From Campylobacterota bacterium (GTDB taxonomy: Bacteria > Campylobacterota > Campylobacteria > Campylobacterales > Sulfurovaceae): a DNA stretch of 14,855 nucleotides. Positions 7,409-14,855 of the stretch are shown one piece after another. The position numbers and the translations under genes were made by a program. The stretch lies in the NCBI GenBank assembly GCA_013153345.1, contig JAADEQ010000105.1, positions 1 through 14,855 on the forward strand. The letters are read 5' to 3'. The notes beneath the pieces were generated by a model. The model searched no databases. It saw only the letters and a list, made by a program, of their open reading frames with translations, and was not told the DNA's origin. The first letter of the stretch is position 1. Every line of letters starts with the position of its first letter.

Positions 7409-7819
7409 ATGAGAAATAGAATTGGGAAGCTAAATATCTCAGTTGGGCTTTTGGTAATGGCTGCATTTATGGCATATGGGTTTTGGCTAATTTATATGAG
7501 AGATTTTCACCCTAATAAAGAGGCTTGGATTGCAGCAAGTGATATGGGAAAACATTTTGAATCTAGAATTGCTCATGTGCATGGAAATCTATTTAGTATT
7601 ATTAATATAATATATGGATATTTGATTTTAACTCTGCCTATTCCATCAGGTTATGCAAAGTTAGCTTCAATCTTTGCGCTTGGAGGTTTATTAATGCCTT
7701 TAGGGATTTTAGCTGAGGCTCATTTTGGAGCACCCTATTATTTAGTGTTGGTTGGGGCTATCTCAATTATTTTGGCTACTTTAACTTTGGCAATAGGGGT
7801 ATTGAGATTAGAGGAGTAG
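7409..7819 (+). CDS. Hypothetical four-helix membrane protein with clustered histidines
   Basis: I do not recognise this 136-residue protein. It has four predicted membrane helices: about 10-29, 57-77, 84-103 and 109-131. The soluble loop between helices 1 and 2 holds H34, H49, H56 and H58 in the pattern HFESRIAHVHGN, with the last two at the start of helix 2. A fifth histidine (H105 in LAEAHFGAP) sits in the loop after helix 3. This arrangement could bind heme or a metal, but that is inference. The ribosome binding site AAAGGAG is strong and fixes the start. The gene stands alone between the metallopeptidase terminator and the tRNA cluster, with its own dyad upstream. Confidence 0.8.
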   Translation: MRNRIGKLNISVGLLVMAAFMAYGFWLIYMRDFHPNKEAWIAASDMGKHFESRIAHVHGNLFSIINIIYGYLILTLPIPSGYAKLASIFALGGLLMPLGILAEAHFGAPYYLVLVGAISIILATLTLAIGVLRLEE

Positions 7820-7830
7820 TTTTTTATACT

Positions 7831-7864
7831 TTTTTGAAATTTTTGAAAAAATTTGATTTTTTTT
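7831..7864 (+). terminator. AT-only hairpin plus T-run after the membrane protein gene
   Basis: AAATTTTT (7837-7844) and AAAAATTT (7847-7854) are inverted arms followed by eight T (7857-7864). The stem has no GC pairs, so it would be a weak terminator. The region also repeats TTTTTGAAA three times (7831, 7840 and 7860), so low-complexity sequence is an alternative reading. Confidence 0.4.
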
Positions 7865-7881
7865 GAAAATATAGAGTTGTT

Positions 7882-7920
7882 TAATAAAACTTTAAGGTTT
7901 TATTATATATAATTCCACGC
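7882..7920 (+). promoter_or_regulatory. Promoter of the tRNA cluster
   Basis: TATAAT at 7908-7913 is a perfect -10 box, followed after one base by the GC-rich discriminator CCACGC (7915-7920). Upstream is a perfect inverted repeat, TAATAAAAC (7882-7890) and GTTTTATTA (7897-7905), whose six-base centre is TTTAAG (7891-7896). The same TATAAT-N-CCACGC core precedes tuf. GC-rich discriminators are typical of stringently controlled stable-RNA promoters. Confidence 0.75.
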
Positions 7921-7954
7921 ACCTCAAGAGAGGAAAAGAGAAAGAAAGATGGTT

Positions 7955-8031
7955 GCTGGTGTAGCTCAGCTGGCTAGAGCAGCTGATTTGTAATCAGCAG
8001 GTCGGGGGTTCAAGTCCCTTCACCAGCTCCA
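7955..8031 (+). tRNA. tRNA-Thr (UGU)
   Basis: A 77-nt cloverleaf with encoded CCA. Acceptor GCTGGTG pairs fully with CACCAGC; anticodon stem GCTGA/TCAGC; loop TTTGTAA; anticodon TGT at 7989-7991; T-loop TTCAAGT. It is the first gene of the cluster, about 35 bases after the promoter, and corresponds in position to E. coli thrU. Confidence 0.97.
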
Positions 8032-8064
8032 CTAAATTTAAATATCAGTGTTTGACCAGTTTGG

Positions 8065-8150
<86 letters not shown>

Positions 8151-8158
8151 TTAAGTAT

Positions 8159-8235
8159 GCGGGTGTAGCTCAGTTGGCTAGAGCTCCTGCCTTCCAAGCA
8201 GGTTGTCGCCGGTTCGAGTCCGGTCACCCGCTCCA
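8159..8235 (+). tRNA. tRNA-Gly (UCC)
   Basis: A 77-nt cloverleaf. Acceptor GCGGGTG pairs with CACCCGC; anticodon stem CCTGC/GCAGG; loop CTTCCAA; anticodon TCC at 8193-8195; CCA encoded. Only eight bases separate it from tRNA-Tyr, so they are certainly co-transcribed. Positional equivalent of E. coli glyT. Confidence 0.97.
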
Positions 8236-8259
8236 AGAAAACTGGGAGCTGAGTTTTCT
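8236..8259 (+). terminator. Hairpin immediately after tRNA-Gly
   Basis: AGAAAACT (8236-8243) and AGTTTTCT (8252-8259) are perfect eight-base inverted arms around an eight-base loop, starting directly after the CCA of tRNA-Gly. No clean T-run follows, so it may be a partial terminator or a 3'-processing structure rather than a full stop. The next 100 bases up to tRNA-Thr(GGU) are AT-rich and show no convincing promoter. Confidence 0.45.
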
Positions 8260-8359
8260 ATCTATATTTTATATTTATATATGTTAATATAGTTGCTACT
8301 CATTCCCACAAATAATCAATCATTGATATTTAAGTTTATTGGAGTTGTAGTTTGTTATT

Positions 8360-8434
8360 GCCCAGATAGCTCAGGGGCAGAGCACTTCCTTGGTAAGGAA
8401 GAGGTCGGCGGTTCAAATCCGCTTCTGGGCTCCA
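8360..8434 (+). tRNA. tRNA-Thr (GGU)
   Basis: A 75-nt cloverleaf with a short D-loop. Acceptor GCCCAGA pairs with TCTGGGC; anticodon stem CTTCC/GGAAG; loop TTGGTAA; anticodon GGT at 8392-8394; CCA encoded. With the UGU species upstream it covers the threonine codons. Positional equivalent of E. coli thrT, just before tuf. Confidence 0.97.
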
Positions 8435-8443
8435 GAGGTGGAG

Positions 8444-8474
8444 AAGAGTATAACTATAATCTGGTTACACTCTT
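8444..8474 (+). terminator. Hairpin between tRNA-Thr(GGU) and tuf
   Basis: AAGAGT (8444-8449) pairs with ACTCTT (8469-8474) and, after one A.C mismatch, TAAC (8451-8454) pairs with GTTA (8464-8467), leaving a nine-base loop. It lies ten bases after the tRNA. No T-run follows, so a processing hairpin is as likely as a terminator. Confidence 0.4.
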
Positions 8475-8491
8475 GTCCATCTATCAATGGC

Positions 8492-8528
8492 AAATTTACT
8501 TAAAGTAATTTTTGGTATAATGCCACGC
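8492..8528 (+). promoter_or_regulatory. tuf promoter
   Basis: TATAAT (8516-8521), one base, then CCACGC (8523-8528): the same core and discriminator as the tRNA cluster promoter 608 bp upstream. It is preceded by an imperfect palindrome (8492-8512) centred on ACTTAAAGT, giving the box TTAAAG at 8500-8505, ten bases before the -10. The leader to the tuf ATG is about 32 nt and carries the ribosome binding site AGGAG. Confidence 0.75.
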
Positions 8529-8559
8529 GTAATTTAAAGCTATAAAGTAGGAGTAAAAA

Positions 8560-9768
8560 ATGGCTAAAGAAAAATTTGAGCGTACCAAACCGCACGTTAA
8601 TATTGGTACAATCGGTCACGTTGACCATGGTAAAACAACACTAACTGCAGCAATTACAGCTGTTCTTGCAACAAAAAACAATGCTGAATTTATGGATTAT
8701 GATCAAATCGATAATGCTCCAGAAGAGAGAGAAAGAGGTATTACAATTGCAACTTCTCACGTAGAGTATGAGACAGATAAGAGACACTATGCTCACGTTG
8801 ATTGTCCAGGGCACGCAGACTATGTTAAGAATATGATTACTGGTGCTGCGCAGATGGATGGAGCAATTTTAGTTATTGCTGCAACTGATGGTCCAATGGC
8901 GCAAACTAGAGAGCATATTCTTCTTTCAAGACAAGTTGGTGTTCCATATATTGTAGTTTTCTTAAATAAAGAGGACCAACTTGATGAGGAAGATAAAGAG
9001 GAGATGCTTGAGCTTGTTGAGATGGAAGTTAGAGAGCTTCTAAATGAGTATGAGTTCCCAGGAGATGATACACCAATTATTTCAGGTTCAGCTTATCAAG
9101 CTCTAGAAGAGGCTAAAAAAGGTCAAATTGGACCATGGAGTGAAAAAATCTTACAACTTATGGATGCAGTTGATGAGTATATCCCAACTCCAGAAAGAGA
9201 TACAGAAAAAGATTTCCTAATGCCAATTGAGGATATCTTCTCAATTCAAGGTAGAGGTACAGTTGTTACTGGTAAGATTGAAAGAGGTAAAGTTTGTGTT
9301 GGTGATGAGGTAGAGATTGTTGGTCTTAAAGATACTCAAAAGACAACTGTAACTGGTGTTGAGATGTTTAGAAAAGAGATGGATTGTGGAGAGGCTGGAG
9401 ATAATGTTGGAGTACTTTTAAGAGGTACTGCAAAAGAGGATGTACAAAGAGGTATGGTTCTTTGTAAGCCAGGCTCAATCACTCCACACACTAAATTTGA
9501 GGCAGAAGTTTATGTTTTAACAAAAGAGGAAGGTGGACGCCATACACCATTCTTTAACAACTATAGACCACAATTTTATGTTAGAACAACAGACGTTACA
9601 GGTTCAGTTACTCTTCCAGAGGGAACTGAGATGGTAATGCCTGGAGATAATGTAAAATTAAATGTAGAGTTAATTGCACCAATTGCTCTTGAAGAGGGAA
9701 CAAGATTTGCTATCCGCGAGGGTGGTAGAACTGTTGGTGCTGGAGTTGTAACTAAGATTATTGAATAA
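8560..9768 (+). CDS. tuf: Translation elongation factor Tu
   Basis: GTPase that delivers aminoacyl-tRNA to the ribosomal A site. It has 402 residues, about eight more than E. coli EF-Tu. G-domain motifs: GHVDHGKT (19-26), RGIT in switch I (59-62), DCPGH (81-85) and NKED (136-139); the GSAY block for G5 follows near 175. Domains 2 and 3 are intact, including [12 protein letters not shown] and the C-terminal [13 protein letters not shown]. Codons are noticeably more biased than in neighbouring metabolic genes, as expected for a highly expressed protein. The gene has its own promoter, a leader of about 32 nt and a strong terminator, so it can be made separately from the genes that follow. Confidence 0.99.
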   Translation: MAKEKFERTKPHVNIGTIGHVDHGKTTLTAAITAVLATKNNAEFMDYDQIDNAPEERERGITIATSHVEYETDKRHYAHVDCPGHADYVKNMITGAAQMDGAILVIAATDGPMAQTREHILLSRQVGVPYIVVFLNKEDQLDEEDKEEMLELVEMEVRELLNEYEFPGDDTPIISGSAYQALEEAKKGQIGPWSEKILQLMDAVDEYIPTPERDTEKDFLMPIEDIFSIQGRGTVVTGKIERGKVCVGDEVEIVGLKDTQKTTVTGVEMFRKEMDCGEAGDNVGVLLRGTAKEDVQRGMVLCKPGSITPHTKFEAEVYVLTKEEGGRHTPFFNNYRPQFYVRTTDVTGSVTLPEGTEMVMPGDNVKLNVELIAPIALEEGTRFAIREGGRTVGAGVVTKIIE

Positions 9769-9771
9769 TTA

Positions 9772-9794
9772 AAGGCAGCTTTGGCTGCTTTTTT
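9772..9794 (+). terminator. Rho-independent terminator after tuf
   Basis: GCAGC (9775-9779) and GCTGC (9784-9788) form a GC stem extended outward by G.T and A-T pairs, with a four-base loop and six T (9789-9794). It is the cleanest intrinsic terminator in the window. As no promoter is clear between it and rpmG, downstream genes may depend on partial read-through. Confidence 0.88.
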
Positions 9795-9810
9795 ATAGAT
9801 TGGAGATAAG

Positions 9811-9963
9811 ATGAGAGAGATTATCCATCTAGGATGTACAGAGTGTAATAGAAGAAACTATCACACTACCAAAAATAAAAAGACTATGTCTCAAAAGTTA
9901 GAGTTAAAAAAATATTGTAAGTGGTGCAAAAAGCATACACTTCATAAAGAGATGAAGCTTTAA
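9811..9963 (+). CDS. rpmG: 50S ribosomal protein L33
   Basis: A 50-residue basic protein of the large subunit, the usual L33 length. The translation begins [20 protein letters not shown] and carries two CxxC pairs, C9-C12 and C36-C39 (YCKWCKKH). It is therefore the zinc-binding (C+) form. The ATG at 9811 follows GGAG by six bases and lies 16 bases after the tuf terminator. rpmG followed by tRNA-Trp and secE is a common bacterial arrangement. Confidence 0.95.
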   Translation: MREIIHLGCTECNRRNYHTTKNKKTMSQKLELKKYCKWCKKHTLHKEMKL

Positions 9964-9989
9964 GCTTTCTCTCTTTAAAATTATAATAT

Positions 9990-10065
9990 AGGCCAATAGC
10001 TCAGTTGGTAGAGCACTGGTCTCCAAAACCAGGTGTCGGGGGTTCGAGTCCCTCTTGGCCTGCCA
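9990..10065 (+). tRNA. tRNA-Trp (CCA)
   Basis: A 76-nt cloverleaf with acceptor AGGCCAA against TTGGCCT, anticodon stem CTGGT/ACCAG, loop CTCCAAA, anticodon CCA at 10023-10025, discriminator G (characteristic of tRNA-Trp) and encoded CCA. It lies between rpmG and secE and must be cut from the surrounding mRNA. Confidence 0.97.
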
Positions 10066-10077
10066 TAAAGGGTAGAT

Positions 10078-10272
10078 ATGAGTAAAATTAATAACTTAAT
10101 AGAGTTTTTAAAAGAGGCAAAAGCTGAACTTGATAAGGTTATTTTTCCAACAAAACAGCAAGTAAAGCAAGCATTTATTGCGGTTGTGATAGTTGTATCT
10201 GTGGTTGCAGCATATTTAGCTCTAATTGATCTATTGATGTCAGCTATTGTTGGTAGCATTTTAAAAGGTTAA
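10078..10272 (+). CDS. secE: Preprotein translocase subunit SecE
   Basis: Small membrane subunit of the SecYEG channel. It has 64 residues, the short single-spanning form. An amphipathic N-terminal helix with the family pattern FLKEAKAELDKVIFPTKQQV (10-29) is followed by one membrane segment (about 32-60). The ATG lies 12 bases after tRNA-Trp and a GGTAG-like ribosome binding site. Located directly before nusG, as in most bacteria. Confidence 0.95.
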   Translation: MSKINNLIEFLKEAKAELDKVIFPTKQQVKQAFIAVVIVVSVVAAYLALIDLLMSAIVGSILKG

Positions 10273-10274
10273 TA

Positions 10275-10805
10275 ATGGCACATCAATGGTATGCGATTCA
10301 AACATATGCTGGAAGTGAGCAAGCGGTTAAAAGAGCAATTGAGCAGATGAGAGAAGATTATCATCTAGAGGATAAAATTGATAAAGTTGTTGTTCCAACT
10401 GAAGAGGTAATTGAGGTTAAAAAGGGTCAAAAGAAGATTACTGAAAAATCTCTATATCCAGGATATGTTTTTGCCCATATAGATTTGGATACTGATTTAT
10501 GGCATAAGATTCAATCTTTGCCAAAAGTATCTAGATTTATCGGGGAACAAAAGACTCCAACTCCTTTAAGTGAGGCAGATATTAAAGTTATTTTAGAAAA
10601 GATGGAGAAGAAAGCTCCACCAAGACCAAAAGTAGATTTTGAAAAGGGTGAGATGGTAAGAATTACCGAAGGTCCTTTTGCTAACTTTACTGGTGTGGTT
10701 GAAGAGTATGATTTAGACCACGGCAAGTTAAGGTTAAATGTATCTATTTTTGGTAGAAATACTCCAGTAGAGATTCTTTACTCTCAAGTTGAGAAAATCA
10801 TTTAA
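10275..10805 (+). CDS. nusG: Transcription termination/antitermination factor NusG
   Basis: Binds RNA polymerase and links it to Rho or to ribosomal protein S10. It has 176 residues, close to the family norm. The N-terminal NGN domain (about 1-105) starts with WYAIQTYAGSEQ and includes YPGYVFAHIDLD. The C-terminal KOW domain (about 122-176) has VRITEGPFANFTGVVEEYD and FGRNTPVEI. Only two bases separate it from the secE stop, and its Shine-Dalgarno (AAGG) lies inside the end of secE, indicating coupled translation. Confidence 0.97.
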   Translation: MAHQWYAIQTYAGSEQAVKRAIEQMREDYHLEDKIDKVVVPTEEVIEVKKGQKKITEKSLYPGYVFAHIDLDTDLWHKIQSLPKVSRFIGEQKTPTPLSEADIKVILEKMEKKAPPRPKVDFEKGEMVRITEGPFANFTGVVEEYDLDHGKLRLNVSIFGRNTPVEILYSQVEKII

Positions 10806-10827
10806 TTTCAATATAAGGAAGTAGGAA

Positions 10828-11253
10828 ATGGCTAAGAAGATAGCTGATAAGTTTAAGCTAATGATTCCAGCAGGGCAAGCTAATCCATCACCTCCAGTTG
10901 GTCCAGCATTGGGTCAAAGAGGTGTTAATATTATGGAGTTTTGTAAAGCTTTTAATGAAAAGACAAAAGATAAGATGGGATTTAAAATTCCAGTTGAGAT
11001 TACGGTTTATACAGATAGAAGCTTTACATTTGTAACAAAGCAACCACCTGCAACAGATTTAATTATGAAAGAGGCAGGTATTAAAAAAGGTAGTGATAAT
11101 CCACTTTTAAATAAAGTTGGAAAGATTACTAAAGAGCAGTTGATGAAAATAGTTGATATTAAAATAGAGGATTTAAACACCAACGATAGAGAGCAGGCTG
11201 CAAAGATTATTGCAGGAAGCTGCAGAAGTATGGGTGTTGAGATTGTAGATTAA
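10828..11253 (+). CDS. rplK: 50S ribosomal protein L11
   Basis: L11 forms the GTPase-associated stalk base with 23S rRNA helices 43-44 and is needed for RelA activation. It has 141 residues, the standard length. The N-terminal domain has the proline-rich [20 protein letters not shown] (15-34), and the C-terminal RNA-binding domain has PPATDLI and [11 protein letters not shown]. The ribosome binding site AAGGAAGTAGG is within the 22-bp gap after nusG. Same transcript as nusG. Confidence 0.98.
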   Translation: MAKKIADKFKLMIPAGQANPSPPVGPALGQRGVNIMEFCKAFNEKTKDKMGFKIPVEITVYTDRSFTFVTKQPPATDLIMKEAGIKKGSDNPLLNKVGKITKEQLMKIVDIKIEDLNTNDREQAAKIIAGSCRSMGVEIVD

Positions 11254-11259
11254 TCTTTA

Positions 11260-11299
11260 CCACTAGATTTAAAAGAAGTGGGAGCAAATTTAGGCGGAG
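11260..11299 (+). promoter_or_regulatory. Candidate L1-binding translational control element upstream of rplA
   Basis: Two exclusive pairings are visible. CCACT (11260-11264) pairs with AGTGG (11277-11281). Alternatively bases 11260-11270 pair, with two G.T pairs and small defects, to 11286-11297, which captures part of the rplA Shine-Dalgarno (GCGGAG). The loop of the second form is AAAAGAAGTGGGAGC, which resembles the GUGGGAG segment of the L1 site in 23S rRNA. L1 autoregulation of L11/L1 mRNA is established in other bacteria; its presence here is inference. Confidence 0.45.
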
Positions 11300-11308
11300 A
11301 GAAGAGAA

Positions 11309-12013
11309 ATGGCAAAAAAGTTAAGTAAAAGAAAAAGAGCATTACTTGAAAAGATAGATAAGAATAAAATTTATTCAGTAAAAGAGGCAGTAGAGAAGGT
11401 AAAAGAGCTTCAATCAGCAAAGTTTGATGAGACGGTTGAGATTGCATTAAATTTAAATGTTGACCCAAGACATGCAGACCAGATGATTAGAAGCTCAGTT
11501 GTACTTCCTCATGGAACTGGAAAAGATGTTAAAGTTGCTGTTTTTGCAAAGGGTGAGAAGATTGATGAGGCAAAAGCAGCAGGAGCTGATATTATTGGTG
11601 ATGATGAGTTATTAAAGAAGATTCAAGAAGGACAAATTGATTTTGATATTGTAATTGCAACTCCAGATATGATGGGAGTTCTTGGTAGAGTAGCAAGAAT
11701 TTTGGGACCAAAGGGTCTTATGCCAAACCCAAAAACTGGAACAGTTACAATGAATATTGCAGAAGCTGTTAAAAATGCAAAAGGTGGACAAGTTAACTTT
11801 AGAACCGATAAAAAAGGTAATATTCACGCTGGAATTGGAAAAGCAAGCTTTGACGCTCAAAAGCTTGAAGAGAATCTAAAGACATTTATGGAAAAAATTA
11901 ATAAATTAAAGCCAGCAAGTGCGAAGGGTAGATATATTTTAAATGGGGCTTTATCTTTAACAATGAGCCCATCAATTAAACTTGATACTCAAGAGCTAAT
12001 GGAGATGAGATAA
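11309..12013 (+). CDS. rplA: 50S ribosomal protein L1
   Basis: L1 binds the mobile L1 stalk of 23S rRNA and helps release E-site tRNA; in many bacteria it also represses its own operon. It has 234 residues, standard length. Visible signatures: the basic start [32 protein letters not shown] (48-62), the domain 2 stretch, and the highly conserved [15 protein letters not shown] region. The GGAG ribosome binding site is 9 bases before the ATG, inside the structured 55-bp spacer after rplK. Confidence 0.98.
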   Translation: MAKKLSKRKRALLEKIDKNKIYSVKEAVEKVKELQSAKFDETVEIALNLNVDPRHADQMIRSSVVLPHGTGKDVKVAVFAKGEKIDEAKAAGADIIGDDELLKKIQEGQIDFDIVIATPDMMGVLGRVARILGPKGLMPNPKTGTVTMNIAEAVKNAKGGQVNFRTDKKGNIHAGIGKASFDAQKLEENLKTFMEKINKLKPASAKGRYILNGALSLTMSPSIKLDTQELMEMR

Positions 12014-12027
12014 TTTAGAGTTTTAAT

Positions 12028-12125
12028 CTTAGGCTGAAGACAATGGGGGCCTTTTGGCTTAAATTGGAATCTTCCAGGCTAAGGCACTCCACCTTAGCTT
12101 CCCTGTTGTAGAGGTCTGAAAGGAG
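12028..12125 (+). promoter_or_regulatory. L10 leader (ribosomal protein L10 autoregulatory mRNA structure)
   Basis: The 122-base rplA-rplJ spacer folds into a long interrupted helix: CTTAG/CTAAG (12028-12032 with 12079-12083), CTG/CAG (12034-12036 with 12075-12077), AAGA/TCTT (12037-12040 with 12070-12073). It is capped by CAAT/ATTG (12041-12044 with 12063-12066) and GGGCC/GGCTT. A competing hairpin pairs CTAAGG (12079-12084) with CCTTAG (12092-12097). In other bacteria the L10-L7/L12 complex binds such a leader to repress rplJL translation. No T-run follows, so control is probably translational. Confidence 0.75.
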
Positions 12126-12135
12126 AAAAGAGCAA

Positions 12136-12621
12136 ATGACCAAAGAGCAAAAGAGGCAATTAGTTGCTGAATTGACTGATGCATTTTCTGGGGCAAATGC
12201 TATTGTAGTTTGTGACTACAAAGGCTTAACTTGCCAAGAGCTTGAAAAGGTTCGTCAGCTTGCTGCTGAGAATGAGGCAAAAGTTAAGGTTGTAAAGAAC
12301 AAACTTGCAATGCTAGCTTTTAAAAATGCAGAGGTTGAAGGCCTTGAGCTAAAAGATACAAATCTTTTGGTTTGGGGTGAGGACCAGATTGCTACTTGTA
12401 AAGTTGCTGATAAAGCTGCAACTGAGTTTAAAGGTAGATTTGTTATCAAATCTGGTGCCCTTGAGAAAAAAGCTGTTGATTTGGCAACTATTGAAGCTAT
12501 GGCTAAATTGCCAAGTCGTGATGAGCTTATTGGTATGCTTCTTAATGTATGGCAAGCTCCAATTAGAAACTTCACAATTGGGCTTGATGCATTAAGAAAG
12601 AAACGTGAAGAAGAAGCTTAA
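12136..12621 (+). CDS. rplJ: 50S ribosomal protein L10
   Basis: L10 anchors L7/L12 dimers to the ribosome stalk base. It has 161 residues, typical. The N-terminal rRNA-binding domain starts MTKEQKRQLVAELTDAF and includes YKGLTCQELEKVRQ and the conserved VKNKLAMLAF (54-63). The C-terminal L7/L12-binding helix ends in LDALRKKREEEA. AAGGAG lies about 10 bases before the ATG, slightly far. It is followed after 30 bases by rplL. Confidence 0.98.
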   Translation: MTKEQKRQLVAELTDAFSGANAIVVCDYKGLTCQELEKVRQLAAENEAKVKVVKNKLAMLAFKNAEVEGLELKDTNLLVWGEDQIATCKVADKAATEFKGRFVIKSGALEKKAVDLATIEAMAKLPSRDELIGMLLNVWQAPIRNFTIGLDALRKKREEEA

Positions 12622-12651
12622 AATAAAAATAGAGTAAAGGAAGGATAAAAG

Positions 12652-13026
12652 ATGGCGTGTACTAAAGAAGATGTTTTAGAGTATATCTCAAATCTATCGG
12701 TTTTAGAGTTAAGTGAACTGGTAAAAGAGTTCGAAGAGAAGTTTGGTGTTAGTGCTCAAGCAACAGTTGTTGCAGCTGCTCCTGGTGCTGCAGGTGGTGC
12801 AGAAGAGGAAGAGAAGACAGAATTTGATGTTGTATTAACTGGTGCTGGACCTAAGAAAATTAATGTTATTAAAGTTGTTAGACAAATTACAGGTCTTGGA
12901 CTTAAAGAGGCAAAAGCTGCAGTTGAAGAGACTCCAACTACAATTAAAGAGGGAGTTTCTAAAGAGGAAGCTGAAGAGATTAAAAAACAACTTGAAGAGG
13001 CTGGTGCATCTGTTGAACTTAAATAA
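12652..13026 (+). CDS. rplL: 50S ribosomal protein L7/L12
   Basis: The stalk protein that recruits translation factors. It has 124 residues, typical. The dimerisation domain (1-36) reads [20 protein letters not shown], the flexible Ala/Gly-rich hinge covers about 37-50, and the factor-binding domain (about 55-124) includes [21 protein letters not shown]. Residue 3 is cysteine (MACTKED), an uncommon choice in a usually cysteine-free protein. The ribosome binding site AAGGAAGG precedes the ATG at a good distance. Confidence 0.98.
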   Translation: MACTKEDVLEYISNLSVLELSELVKEFEEKFGVSAQATVVAAAPGAAGGAEEEEKTEFDVVLTGAGPKKINVIKVVRQITGLGLKEAKAAVEETPTTIKEGVSKEEAEEIKKQLEEAGASVELK

Positions 13027-13030
13027 CTCT

Positions 13031-14855
<1,825 letters not shown>

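Noticed and set aside
7820..7880. TTTTTGAAA repeated three times, considered as a repeat array or CRISPR-like element
   Set aside because: The units are short, irregularly spaced and inside a low-complexity A/T tract; a weak terminator explains it better.
9968..9990. TATAAT-like promoter just before tRNA-Trp (ATTATAATATA)
   Set aside because: With normal spacing, transcription would start inside the mature tRNA, so it cannot drive tRNA-Trp; the region is simply AT-rich.

Overview
The window is a stretch of core chromosome from an AT-rich member of the Campylobacterota (Epsilonproteobacteria). The protein style, the RpoB N-terminus, the compact gene spacing and the A/T-ending codons all point there. 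Genus is not resolved: a free-living vent or sediment lineage such as Nautiliales, Sulfurimonas, Sulfurovum or Nitratiruptor relatives is an inference from general resemblance only. I see no phage, IS element, CRISPR array, toxin or defence genes.

Layout. (1) 1-1212: the tail of an unidentified gene, a PerM/AI-2E-type transporter, and tRNA-Phe(GAA) on the minus strand. (2) 1263-3556, minus strand: mraY and murD, consecutive peptidoglycan precursor genes whose stop and start codons share one base. (3) 3639-5878, plus strand: gpmI and fabG, 11 bases apart. (4) 5890-7819: a lone thioredoxin-type arsC (minus), divergent from a YpfJ-like zinc metallopeptidase, followed by an unrecognised four-helix, histidine-bearing membrane protein. 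(5) 7908-14855, plus strand: a stable-RNA and translation/transcription superoperon, tRNA-Thr(UGU)-Tyr(GUA)-Gly(UCC)-Thr(GGU)-tuf-rpmG-tRNA-Trp(CCA)-secE-nusG-rplK-rplA-rplJ-rplL-rpoB. rpoB runs off the right edge.

Region 5 makes amino-acid-specific tRNAs, EF-Tu, L33, a Sec translocon subunit, the NusG elongation factor, the L1/L11 stalk, the L10-L7/L12 stalk and RNA polymerase beta. Its first part has the same order as the Escherichia coli thrU-tyrU-glyT-thrT-tufB region, with rpmG and tRNA-Trp added between tuf and secE.

The most interesting signals are non-coding. The tRNA and tuf promoters share a TATAAT-N-CCACGC core with an upstream TTWAAG box. A 27-bp dyad between arsC and ypfJ holds both divergent -10 boxes. 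The rplK-rplA, rplA-rplJ and rplL-rpoB spacers can each adopt competing hairpins. tRNA-Phe carries an A.G mismatch in its acceptor stem. All folds and promoters were read by eye. I did not find an obviously new multi-gene system.
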